Assembly (NCBI RefSeq): GCF_003253735.1
Contig: NZ_QKYW01000002.1
Coordinates: 706,367-770,366 of the forward strand
From: Pseudomonas sp. URMO17WK12:I2
Lineage (GTDB): Bacteria; Pseudomonadota; Gammaproteobacteria; Pseudomonadales; Pseudomonadaceae
DNA: 64,000 nucleotides
Reading direction: 5' to 3'
Shown here in pieces: positions 8,642 to 16,208 of the stretch. Under the pieces are notes generated by a model. That model was not told the origin of the DNA and searched no databases. It saw only the letters and a program-made list of their open reading frames with translations. A program made the translations under genes and the position numbers. Every line of letters begins with the position of its first letter. The stretch's first letter is position 1.

Positions 8642-9397
8642 TCAGTTGCCGGCCGACACACCGCAGTCGATGGCCAGGTCGGCGCCGGTGATCGACCGCG
8701 CACCGCTCTGGCACAGAAAGAACGCCAGGTCGGCCACTTCGCCGGGCTGGATAAAGCGCGCCGCCTCGCCTTGCGGGTACTTGGCCAGCAGCTCCTGGTA
8801 ATAGGCGGCCATGTCGCCATTGCCGTAGCGCTCGGCCTGGAACCTGAGCATCGGGGTTTGCACATCGCCCGGTGACACGCTGTTGCAGCGCACCCCATCG
8901 GGGGCCAGGTCCAGTGCCAGGGCCTTGGTCATGAGGGTCACCGCGCCTTTGCTGGCGCAGTAGGCCGCGGCATTGCGGTTGCCCTGGCGGCCGGCGTCAC
9001 TGGAGATGTTGACGATGGCGCCCTCGCTCTGGCGCAGCGCCGGGATGCTGGCCGAGCACATGAAGAAGGTGGCCTTGAGGTTTACGTCCAGCACGATGTC
9101 GAAGTCCTCTTCGCTGAACGACTCCACCGGCCCTTCGCGCCATACCCCGGCACAGTTGACCAGGGCATCCAGGCGGCCGCGGCTGGCCAGCAGCGCGGCG
9201 ACCACCTCGCGGCAGGCGTCGGGCTTGCGGATGTCCGCAGCCTGGGCGCCGGCAAGCTTGCCCTTGGCTTGCAGGGCGGCGAGTGCGCTGGCGTTCAGGT
9301 CGGTGCCGAACACCGCCCAGCCGCCCGCTTTGAAACGCTCGCACATGGCCTGGCCGATACCGCCCAGGGCACCGGTAATCAGAACGACGGGTTGCAT
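8642..9397 (-). CDS. Short-chain dehydrogenase/reductase (SDR)
   Basis: 251 residues, classical SDR length, with an AGGAG ribosome site. The NAD(P)-binding glycine motif is TGALGGIGQ near residue 7, the NCAG motif is LVNCAGVW, and the catalytic serine/tyrosine/lysine set is in VNISSDAGRQGNRNAAAYCASKGA. Second gene of the amine-type operon, 58 bases after the first SDR and 38 bases before the aminotransferase. Probable role: oxidation of a hydroxyl group in the degradation pathway. Confidence 0.87.
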   Translation of the reverse strand: MQPVVLITGALGGIGQAMCERFKAGGWAVFGTDLNASALAALQAKGKLAGAQAADIRKPDACREVVAALLASRGRLDALVNCAGVWREGPVESFSEEDFDIVLDVNLKATFFMCSASIPALRQSEGAIVNISSDAGRQGNRNAAAYCASKGAVTLMTKALALDLAPDGVRCNSVSPGDVQTPMLRFQAERYGNGDMAAYYQELLAKYPQGEAARFIQPGEVADLAFFLCQSGARSITGADLAIDCGVSAGN

Positions 9398-9455
9398 CGG
9401 TTCACTCCTCGGCCCGCGGGCCGCTCGAGAAGAGGGGAAGTAAGAGAGTTGGTGC

Positions 9456-10232
9456 TCAGGGCGCCTTGTTCTCGATCAAACTGTTACCGCCATCGATCAC
9501 CAGCGTTTCACCGGTGATGTAGCTGGCTTCGGGAGACGCCAGGAAAGCCACCGCAGCGGCGACTTCTTCGGGATGCCCCGCGCGGCCCACCGGCACGTGG
9601 GCGGCGGCGCGCGCCTCTTCCGGCAGGCTGGCGCCGGTGGCAATCCAGCCCGGTGCCACGCAGTTGACGGTGATGCCCTGCCCGGCCACTTCCAGCGCCA
9701 GCGACAGGTTGAGGCCGACCATCCCGGCCTTGGCCGCGCTGTAGCCGGCCTCCCCCGGGTTGCCGACACGGGTGCCGGTGACCGAGCTGACGTGCACCAC
9801 GCGGCCATAACCGCGCTGCTGCATGCCCGGTAGCACGGCACGGGTAAGCAGGAAGGCGGTGGTCAGGTTGCGCGAGAGCGACAGGTTCCAGACATCGAGG
9901 CTCATCTTCGAGACTTCGACGAAGGGTTCGGGGCTGCCCTGCATGGCCATGCCGGCGTTGTTGACGAGGATGTCAATGCGCCCCCAGAGCGACTCGGCCC
10001 AATCGGCGAAGGCCTGGGTCTGTGCTTCGTCGCTAAGGTCCACTGCACAGCCTTCGGCCTCGAAACCGGCGGCGCGCAGCTCGGCTACCCGCTCGGCGAT
10101 GCGTGCGCTGCTGGCGGTGACGATCAGCCTTACCCCAGCCGCACCGAGCCGACGCGCAATGGCCATACCGATGCCGCTCTCGCTACCGGCACCACTGACC
10201 AACGCGACCTGACCTGCGATTGCCCGGAACAT
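9456..10232 (-). CDS. Short-chain dehydrogenase/reductase (SDR), first gene of operon
   Basis: 258 residues from the ATG at 10232. A TTG five codons upstream is possible, but GAGGTG stands at the right distance from the ATG. The cofactor site is [15 protein letters not shown] (extended SDR-like spacing TG/SGxxxxGxG), then VNNAGMA, and the catalytic [22 protein letters not shown] with Tyr-x-x-x-Lys. The C-terminal [12 protein letters not shown] is typical of FabG-like SDRs. It leads the four-gene operon and is divergent from the LysR gene that probably regulates it. Confidence 0.86.
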   Translation of the reverse strand: MFRAIAGQVALVSGAGSESGIGMAIARRLGAAGVRLIVTASSARIAERVAELRAAGFEAEGCAVDLSDEAQTQAFADWAESLWGRIDILVNNAGMAMQGSPEPFVEVSKMSLDVWNLSLSRNLTTAFLLTRAVLPGMQQRGYGRVVHVSSVTGTRVGNPGEAGYSAAKAGMVGLNLSLALEVAGQGITVNCVAPGWIATGASLPEEARAAAHVPVGRAGHPEEVAAAVAFLASPEASYITGETLVIDGGNSLIENKAP

Positions 10233-10283
10233 ACCCACCTCACCCAATCAAGTTCTGATGAGCTGGATGCTAGGCGCATAAAT

Positions 10284-10310
10284 CTGATACAAAAAGACAA
10301 CTGTTATCAG
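10284..10310. promoter_or_regulatory. Inverted repeat, candidate LysR operator of the amine operon
   Basis: CTGATA (10284-10289) and TATCAG (10305-10310) form a perfect 6-bp inverted repeat with a 15-base AT-rich spacer, just before the LysR start and within the divergent promoter region of the SDR operon. A nearby TTCTGATGAGC repeats the CTGAT half-site. Position and symmetry suit an autoregulating LysR activator. Confidence 0.5.
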
Positions 10311-10324
10311 GAAAACTGACAATC

Positions 10325-11227
10325 ATGGTCTTCACCAGCGAATCGCTGCGGGTTTTTCTCGCCGTCATCGACCAGGGTTCTTTTTCCGCCGCAGCCCGTA
10401 CCCTTGGCCGCGTGCCTTCGGCCGTGAACATGGCGGTCTCGCAACTGGAGGCCGAGCTGGATCTGGAGCTGTTCGACCGCTCGACCCGCAAGGCGCTGCC
10501 CACATCGGCCGCCCGCGCCCTGGAGCCCCAGGCCCGGCAAGTGGTCAGCCAGCTGAACCTGCTCGACGCCCACGCCCTGCAACTGCACAAGGGCCTGGAG
10601 CGCCGCCTGGTGCTGGCCATGGCGCCGGAGCTGCAGACCGGTGCCTGGAGTCGCCCACTGACCACCCTGGCACGGGAATTCCCGACCCTGGAAGTCGAGA
10701 TCCGCTCGGCCGCGCAAACCGACGCGGTGCGCATGATTCATGACGGCAGCGCGCACGTGGCGCTGATGTTCGAGCGCCCCGGCATCGACGAACGCGAAGC
10801 CTTCGCCGAGGCCGGCAGCCAACTGCTCACGGCGGTGGCGGCACCGGGCTATCCGTTCAACAGTGAAGGCCAGCGGCTGGACGCCGGGCAGATGGCCGAC
10901 ACCCGGCAGATCGTGGTAGCCAGTGACGACCCCAAGGCCTCAGAACCGCAGATCGTGCTGTCGCACCGGGTATGGCTGACCGACAGCTACATGGCCACCC
11001 TTGATCTGGTGCAGGCCGGCATGGGCTGGGCCTACCTGCCCCACCCGCTGGTGCAGCCAATGATCGACTCGGGTGTGCTGGCCGCGGTGAAGTTCGACAA
11101 CATGGCCAGCCAGATCCGCCTGTGGGTCGATGTGATCTGGTACAAGAGCCGCCCGCTGGGCCTTGGCGCGCGCCGCTATCTGCAGCTGCTGCGCGAGCAG
11201 GTCGAGGCCGGGCCGGCGCGCTCCTGA
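10325..11227 (+). CDS. LysR-family transcriptional regulator of the adjacent operon
   Basis: 300 residues. The helix-turn-helix is SESLRVFLAVIDQGSFSAAA followed by RVPSAVNMAVSQLEAEL; the effector domain includes MAPELQTGAWSRPL and AGMGWAYLPHPLVQ. It is divergent from the SDR/aminotransferase/ligase operon, with a palindrome between, the classical arrangement for a LysR activator responding to a pathway substrate. PSAVNMAVSQLE replaces the more common SQPAVSxxI; such variants occur in the family. Confidence 0.87.
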   Translation: MVFTSESLRVFLAVIDQGSFSAAARTLGRVPSAVNMAVSQLEAELDLELFDRSTRKALPTSAARALEPQARQVVSQLNLLDAHALQLHKGLERRLVLAMAPELQTGAWSRPLTTLAREFPTLEVEIRSAAQTDAVRMIHDGSAHVALMFERPGIDEREAFAEAGSQLLTAVAAPGYPFNSEGQRLDAGQMADTRQIVVASDDPKASEPQIVLSHRVWLTDSYMATLDLVQAGMGWAYLPHPLVQPMIDSGVLAAVKFDNMASQIRLWVDVIWYKSRPLGLGARRYLQLLREQVEAGPARS

Positions 11228-11262
11228 GTGCCCGCCATCGTTAGATGATCGCCAGCGGCAGG

Positions 11263-11880
11263 TCAGCGCCGGCGGCTGCTGCCGGGCCGCGGCGGCCCTT
11301 GTCGGGCGCGCAGCAGCGGCGCGGCGCTTGGGCCGGGCAACCAGCCGAGTTCCTGCTCCAGTGCCTCGCGCAGCGCCGTGGCGACGAATCGCGGGGTCGC
11401 GCGCACGTAGAGTTCGGCATGCCGCCGGCGATCTTCGGGTAGCGCCTGCAGGTATTGCAGGGCTTGCTCGATGCTCGGGATCCGCCCGTTCTCCCCGGCG
11501 AAACGCGGCGGCAGCGCGGTCCAGACCACCGCGTCCAGGCCCTTCGCCCGAGCCCAGGTGGCAATCGTTGTCGCGTAGGCCAGCTGCGGATTGGCGGTGC
11601 CCGGGGTAACGCAGCCTATCGAGCGGGGCTGGGAAGACGGGATCTTCTCGCGCTGGCGCAACAGCTCGCGCGCGGCGGCCAGCGAGTCGGTACGCATCAT
11701 CGACCACATCACCCGGGTCAGCGGCGCCGTGTCGCAAATGACCGTCGCCAGCTCGCCACCATCCGACTCACGAGCGAAGTCGATGGGCAGGTCGGGGCCG
11801 TCACGGCGCCAGTGGGCGGCGACCGGCAGCACACCCGGTTTCCAGATCAGTGATCCCCATCCCAGACAGGCAATCCTCAT
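11263..11880 (-). CDS. Hypothetical protein with gamma-glutamylcyclotransferase-like start
   Basis: 205 residues from the ATG at 11880. A longer open frame upstream gives unrelated, basic sequence and is rejected. It opens MRIACLGWGSLIWKPG, in which GWGSLIW resembles the Y/WGSL phosphate-cradle motif at the start of gamma-glutamylcyclotransferase-like folds. IEQALQYLQALPEDRRRHAE and VRATPRFVATALREALEQEL follow. I recall similar proteins as unnamed in other Proteobacteria. It lies 61 bases after the diguanylate cyclase on the same strand. Function is a fold-level guess. Confidence 0.65.
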   Translation of the reverse strand: MRIACLGWGSLIWKPGVLPVAAHWRRDGPDLPIDFARESDGGELATVICDTAPLTRVMWSMMRTDSLAAARELLRQREKIPSSQPRSIGCVTPGTANPQLAYATTIATWARAKGLDAVVWTALPPRFAGENGRIPSIEQALQYLQALPEDRRRHAELYVRATPRFVATALREALEQELGWLPGPSAAPLLRARQGPPRPGSSRRR

Positions 11881-11941
11881 AAGCCTCGAGCTCAGCGCAG
11901 CCGACAGATGCTGAATCTGACCCGCCCCAGCGCAGCGCTGT

Positions 11942-13525
11942 TCAAGGCATCTCGGCCAGTTGCCCGGTATCTGAATGTTGCCGCCCCGCCAGCAGCACGC
12001 GGTTGCGGCCCTGGCCCTTGGCGGCATAAAGCGCCCTGTCGGCGGCCGCGACCATGTCCTCGAACGTGGTGAAGTCCTTGCCCGGAACGCCCGCGACCAC
12101 GCCGATGCTCACGGTGACCTGATCATAGGCGGACTGGCGATGCTCGATCCCCAGGCGCTGCACCGCCTCACGCACCTGTTCGGCCATGCCCAGCGCGTGC
12201 TCGGCGGACATCTCCGGCAGCACGATGGCCATCTCCTCGCCGCCATAGCGGGCCACCAGATCGCCCTCGCGACGCGTCTGCGCCCGCATCGCCTTGCAGA
12301 CTTCGATCAGCGCCTGATCGCCGCGCGGGTGCCCGTAGGCGTCGTTGTAGCCCTTGAAGAAATCCACATCCACCAGTGCGAAGGCCAGCGACGTTTCTTC
12401 GCGTCGCGCCCGCAGAAAGGCGCTGGCCAGGTAGGCGTCGAGATGGCGGCGGTTGGCCAGGCCGGTGAGGCCGTCTTCGGCGGCGAGGGTTTTCAGTGTG
12501 CTGTTGGCGGTGGCCAGGGACTGGTGGGCGGCCTGCAGCTCGACCGCCATGGCCGACTGCCGCCCCAACGCCCGTAGCACCAGCAGGCCCATGATGCCGA
12601 CCCCCAGCACCGCGACCAGGGCAAAGCTCCACATCGTCCAGGCGCGCTGCCGCCAGGCGGCCAGCGCCTGCTCTTCCGGCGCGGCCACGGCCACCAGCAC
12701 CGGGTACTTGAGGCTGGCGTCGAAGCCGTAGACCCGCCGCACGCCGTCGACGATGGCGGTAAGGGTGACGGCCCCTCTGGGCGTGCCCTGATTGATGGCT
12801 TGCAGCATCGGGCTCTGGGAAATATTGGTCAGGTAGGTCTGCGCATCGCTCTGCGAACGGGCGAGGATGGTGCCGTCGCGCTTGGCCAGCACCACGATGC
12901 CCTGCTCGCCCAGCGGCAACGAGCGATAGAGCGTGCGGAACCGCTCGACGCTGAGCGTGGCCAGGGCAACGCCCTGAAAAGTGCCGTCATCCTCGTAGAT
13001 GCCCTTGGACAGCGTGATGACCCACTGCCCGGTGGTCTTGCCCCTTATCGGCTGGCCGATGTACAGCTCGCTGCCGCTGCCCTTCTGGTGATGCTGGAAG
13101 TAGTGGCGGTCGGAATTGTTCAGCTGTTGAGCGCGAGCATTGGTAGCCAGGAAGTACTGCCCGCTGGCATCGGACATATACAGGCCATCCAGTTCACCGA
13201 GCTCGCTTATCTGGGTTTTGGCCATCTGATTCAGCTCGCGGAGGCCGGCCTCGCCGTGGCCGCCGGAGCGGTGCATGGAGATCAGCGCGGTGAGCAGGGT
13301 ATCGGCGACCCGAATGGTCGATTCGGCCTGGCTGTTCAGCGCAGCGGCCAGGGTCTGCATGGCCTCGGTGTTCTTGGACATGGCCTGGGACTTGTCCCAA
13401 CGCACGTGCAGGGCGGTCGACAGCAACAGCACGCCACAGACGAAAATCACCGCGGCGATCAGCAGGCCGCGTGGATTGCTGGCGCCCGAGGGCAGGTCGA
13501 ACTGCCGCCGACCGGAATCATCCAC
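11942..13525 (-). CDS. Membrane diguanylate cyclase with periplasmic sensor domain
   Basis: 527 residues. A transmembrane segment at about 20-41 is followed by a roughly 250-residue periplasmic dCache-like sensor with LDGLYMSDASGQYFLATNAR and DRHYFQHH, then a second transmembrane helix near 300-322. A C-terminal GGDEF domain follows with DGLTGLANRRHLD and the active-site ARYGGEEMA. An inhibitory-site REGD lies five residues before GGEEM, so product inhibition is expected. It makes cyclic di-GMP from GTP in answer to an extracytoplasmic ligand. The downstream cyclotransferase-like gene may be cotranscribed. Confidence 0.9.
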   Translation of the reverse strand: MDDSGRRQFDLPSGASNPRGLLIAAVIFVCGVLLLSTALHVRWDKSQAMSKNTEAMQTLAAALNSQAESTIRVADTLLTALISMHRSGGHGEAGLRELNQMAKTQISELGELDGLYMSDASGQYFLATNARAQQLNNSDRHYFQHHQKGSGSELYIGQPIRGKTTGQWVITLSKGIYEDDGTFQGVALATLSVERFRTLYRSLPLGEQGIVVLAKRDGTILARSQSDAQTYLTNISQSPMLQAINQGTPRGAVTLTAIVDGVRRVYGFDASLKYPVLVAVAAPEEQALAAWRQRAWTMWSFALVAVLGVGIMGLLVLRALGRQSAMAVELQAAHQSLATANSTLKTLAAEDGLTGLANRRHLDAYLASAFLRARREETSLAFALVDVDFFKGYNDAYGHPRGDQALIEVCKAMRAQTRREGDLVARYGGEEMAIVLPEMSAEHALGMAEQVREAVQRLGIEHRQSAYDQVTVSIGVVAGVPGKDFTTFEDMVAAADRALYAAKGQGRNRVLLAGRQHSDTGQLAEMP

Positions 13526-13675
13526 CTCTGGTTACCTCTGCTCGCAACTGCGCCATTCAATCACCCTGGTTGCCCCGGCTATCGATCAACAGTCCCGCTG
13601 CCGGGGCCGGCGCGCACAGCGTACGCACAGATACGCGCGGCGCCCAGCCCCCTGGCCGGGTAAACCACGCCTTGC

Positions 13676-14041
13676 TCAGGATCGCCGCGCCCCCTGCTGC
13701 CCGTCGCCCTCACCCTGGAGGGTGCCGAACCAGTCGGCGTAGGGGCTGTTGCTGACCAGGTGACGGTTGTAGTCCGGCGCACCATCGCGCCACCACACCG
13801 GGCCACGCTCACCCAGCGCCACCTTGGCCGCCTGCACCTGAGCCCGTGCATGCCTGAGCGAAGCGGCGTCGTTCGCCGCCTTGGCAGCCTTGACCAGGCG
13901 CCGAGCATCCATCAGCTGGTTGACCAGTGCCTGGCGCTGCGGCTCAGCCAGCTGGGGATTGGATAACCGCCACAGCCGACCCCTGACGATCAGGTAGCGG
14001 TTGTCGGGGGTGGTCAGCGTTGCCGCGCCACGGTGGCTCAT
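13676..14041 (-). CDS. Small conserved hypothetical protein
   Basis: 121 residues from the ATG at 14041. The open frame continues far upstream, but there it is only the antisense of the transporter gene. Visible features are RYLIVRGRLWRLSNP near the N-terminus, a basic helical middle (NQLMDARRLVKAAKAANDAA) and the C-terminal GERGPVWWRDGAPDYNR and SPYADW. I recall this pattern from small unnamed soluble proteins in many Proteobacteria. It is divergent from the fosmidomycin-resistance-like gene. Confidence 0.7.
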   Translation of the reverse strand: MSHRGAATLTTPDNRYLIVRGRLWRLSNPQLAEPQRQALVNQLMDARRLVKAAKAANDAASLRHARAQVQAAKVALGERGPVWWRDGAPDYNRHLVSNSPYADWFGTLQGEGDGQQGARRS

Positions 14042-14308
14042 CGGCGTGCCGATCCGCGGGCGGCAAACCTGGCACATGGGTGCGCGCGCTTCGCCTGGGT
14101 GGTGCGGTGACTGCAGTGCATTGGCCCTCGCCGTCGATTGCGGTGTGTCGAAAAATCGACCGGCGCGGCGGCGTGGAAGTTTAACCCGTTGCCGAATCGG
14201 GACGAGACAGGCGCCGCCGTCGCCCGTAAGCTTGGCGGCCTGTCCCGCCCTCTGGCCGGGCTGACACCAGGGTGCCAGCCGGCCCCGCAGCCAAACGAAG
14301 CCTTGCGT

Positions 14309-15559
14309 ATGAAAACCAGCACAGCCGACCTCCCTGCCGATCCAGCACTCGCACCGCCCACCCAGGCCCACGGCTTTCTGTTGCCGGTGGTGGGCGCCGC
14401 CGCGTTCTCGCACCTGCTCAATGACATGATCCAGTCGGTGATGCCCGCCGTCTACCCGATGCTCAAGACCCAGTTCACACTGAGCTTCGCGCAGATCGGC
14501 TGGCTGGGTTTGGTCTACCAGATCACCGCTTCGCTGCTGCAGCCGTGGATCGGCATGTACACCGACAAGCACCCCAAGCCCTATCTGTTGCCCTCGGGCA
14601 TGCTGATGACCTTTATCGGTATTGCCCTGCTCGCCTTCGCCAGCAGCTACGAGATGCTGTTGCTGTCGGCGGCAGTGGTCGGCGTGGGCTCGGCGACCTT
14701 CCACCCGGAAGCGTCGCGAATCGCGCGAATGGCCTCGGGTGGGCGCTTCGGCACCGCACAATCGACCTTCCAGGTCGGTGGCAACTCGGGCTCGGCCCTG
14801 GGCCCGCTGCTGGCTGCCGCCATCGTCATTCCCTACGGCCAGCACGCCATCGCCTGGTTCATGCTGGCCGCCGCGCTGGCGATTTTCGTACTCTGCCGCC
14901 TTACCATCTGGAGCGTTCATCACGGCCAGGCGAAGCTGAAAAACCTGGCCGCCAAGCAGACGGTCGGCCTCGACCGCGCCCAGGTGATCCAGGCCATCGC
15001 GGTGATCTGTGTGCTGATGTTCGCCAAGTTCGTGTACATCGCCGCGTTCACCAACTTCTTTACCTTCTACCTGATCGAGCGCTTCGCCATGAGCGTTCAG
15101 CAGAGCCAGATCTACCTGTTCATCTTCCTTGCCGCGGTGGCGTTCGGCACCTTCGCCGGCGGCCCGGTGGGCGATCGCATCGGCCGCAAGGCGGTGATCT
15201 GGATCTCCTTCATGGGCGTGGCGCCCTTCGCCCTGGCCCTGCCCTACGTCGGCGCCACGGCGACCGCGGTGCTGGCGATCATGATCGGCCTGGTGATGTC
15301 CTCGGCGTTCGCTGCCCTGGTGGTGTACGCCCAGGAAGCGGTGCCGGGGCGCGTGGGCATGGTGTCCGGATTGATGTTCGGCCTGATGTTCGGCATTGGC
15401 GGCATCGGCGCCGCGGCGCTCGGCGAGCTGGCCGACGTGCACGGCATCGTCTGGGTCTACCATCTGGTGTCGTTCCTGCCGTTGCTGGGCTTGGCCACCG
15501 CGCTGCTGCCACGCACCCGGCCGCTCAAGCCGCAGGCGCCAGCCACCGCTGGCCGCTAA
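14309..15559 (+). CDS. fsr: MFS exporter, fosmidomycin resistance protein family
   Basis: 416 residues, close to E. coli Fsr (about 406). The start is the ATG at 14309; the open frame upstream is not conserved-looking. Signature segments are FSHLLNDMIQSVMPAVYPML in helix 1, IGMYTDKHPKPY in the 2-3 loop, ATFHPEASRIARMAS near the middle and GPVGDRIGRKAVIWIS in the second half. About 12 transmembrane helices, inner membrane, proton-driven export. It converges on the GNAT gene with a 4-base overlap. The natural substrate is not known. Confidence 0.86.
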   Translation: MKTSTADLPADPALAPPTQAHGFLLPVVGAAAFSHLLNDMIQSVMPAVYPMLKTQFTLSFAQIGWLGLVYQITASLLQPWIGMYTDKHPKPYLLPSGMLMTFIGIALLAFASSYEMLLLSAAVVGVGSATFHPEASRIARMASGGRFGTAQSTFQVGGNSGSALGPLLAAAIVIPYGQHAIAWFMLAAALAIFVLCRLTIWSVHHGQAKLKNLAAKQTVGLDRAQVIQAIAVICVLMFAKFVYIAAFTNFFTFYLIERFAMSVQQSQIYLFIFLAAVAFGTFAGGPVGDRIGRKAVIWISFMGVAPFALALPYVGATATAVLAIMIGLVMSSAFAALVVYAQEAVPGRVGMVSGLMFGLMFGIGGIGAAALGELADVHGIVWVYHLVSFLPLLGLATALLPRTRPLKPQAPATAGR

Positions 15560-16032
15560 TCCGCCGCCAGCAGTTCATAACGCAGGTAGCCGAGGGCGTT
15601 GGCCCCGACGTGACCGAACCCGGCGCGCTCATAGAGCAGCCGGGCCGGGTTGTCGGCACGCACATGCAGGCTCAACGTCTCGAAGCCCGCCTGTCGCGCT
15701 TGCTCGATATAAGCCTCCACCAACCTGCGGCCAATCCCCTTGCGCCGATACGCCTCGCTGACATGCAGGGTGCACAGCTGCGCATACCCCATTTCATCGG
15801 CCCATAGCGAATAGCCGACGAGCTGATCCTCGAGACAGGCGACGGTCAGTCGCTCGAAGTTCTCGACCCACTGTACGAGATGCCGCTCGGCAGCCATCTG
15901 CCAGGCGTGCTCGTGCTGCGGCTCCCATTGGCGGATATAGCCCAGCTCGCCCCGGTAGATGGCCGGAAGATCGGTGACCCGCGCCGGCCGAAGCACTGGC
16001 TGCGAAGCGACGCTCTCTGGCTCGCCAGCCAT
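15556..16032 (-). CDS. GNAT-family N-acetyltransferase
   Basis: 158 residues. The acetyl-CoA-binding pyrophosphate loop is HVSEAYRRKGIGRRLVEAYI (Q/RxxGxG/A pattern) near residues 95-113, followed by FETLSLHVRADNPARLLYER and AGFGHVG of motif B. The N-terminus RPARVTDLPAIYRGELGYIR is a normal GNAT start. The acceptor substrate is unknown. Its stop codon overlaps the stop of the convergent fsr gene. Confidence 0.85.
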   Translation of the reverse strand: MAGEPESVASQPVLRPARVTDLPAIYRGELGYIRQWEPQHEHAWQMAAERHLVQWVENFERLTVACLEDQLVGYSLWADEMGYAQLCTLHVSEAYRRKGIGRRLVEAYIEQARQAGFETLSLHVRADNPARLLYERAGFGHVGANALGYLRYELLAAD

Positions 16033-16149
16033 TGGCTGCCCTCCTCTTCAGTACGCCGGCTAGCCGGCACTCGCTGTTTCCCACCGCTAACCCCTTGATC
16101 AGCCGATTAATTCGCGCAGCGCCCTTGGTCACTCGGATATTTTTTACAA

Positions 16150-16168
16150 TATAATAATAACAATTCTC
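16150..16168 (+). promoter_or_regulatory. Candidate Fur box before TonB-dependent receptor
   Basis: TATAATAATAACAATTCTC agrees with the consensus GATAATGATAATCATTATC at 14 of 19 positions by my count. It lies 41-59 bases before the receptor start, in an AT-rich stretch suitable for a promoter. Iron-repressed expression of the receptor is expected. Confidence 0.65.
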
Positions 16169-16208
16169 ACAATCATCACGCTTACCACTCACTAGCCAGG
16201 GAACCTCC

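Noticed and set aside
13676..15463. 595-codon minus-strand open frame
   Set aside because: Only its last 121 codons (from 14041 down) look like a protein; the rest is the antisense of the fosmidomycin-resistance-type exporter, a GC-rich shadow frame.
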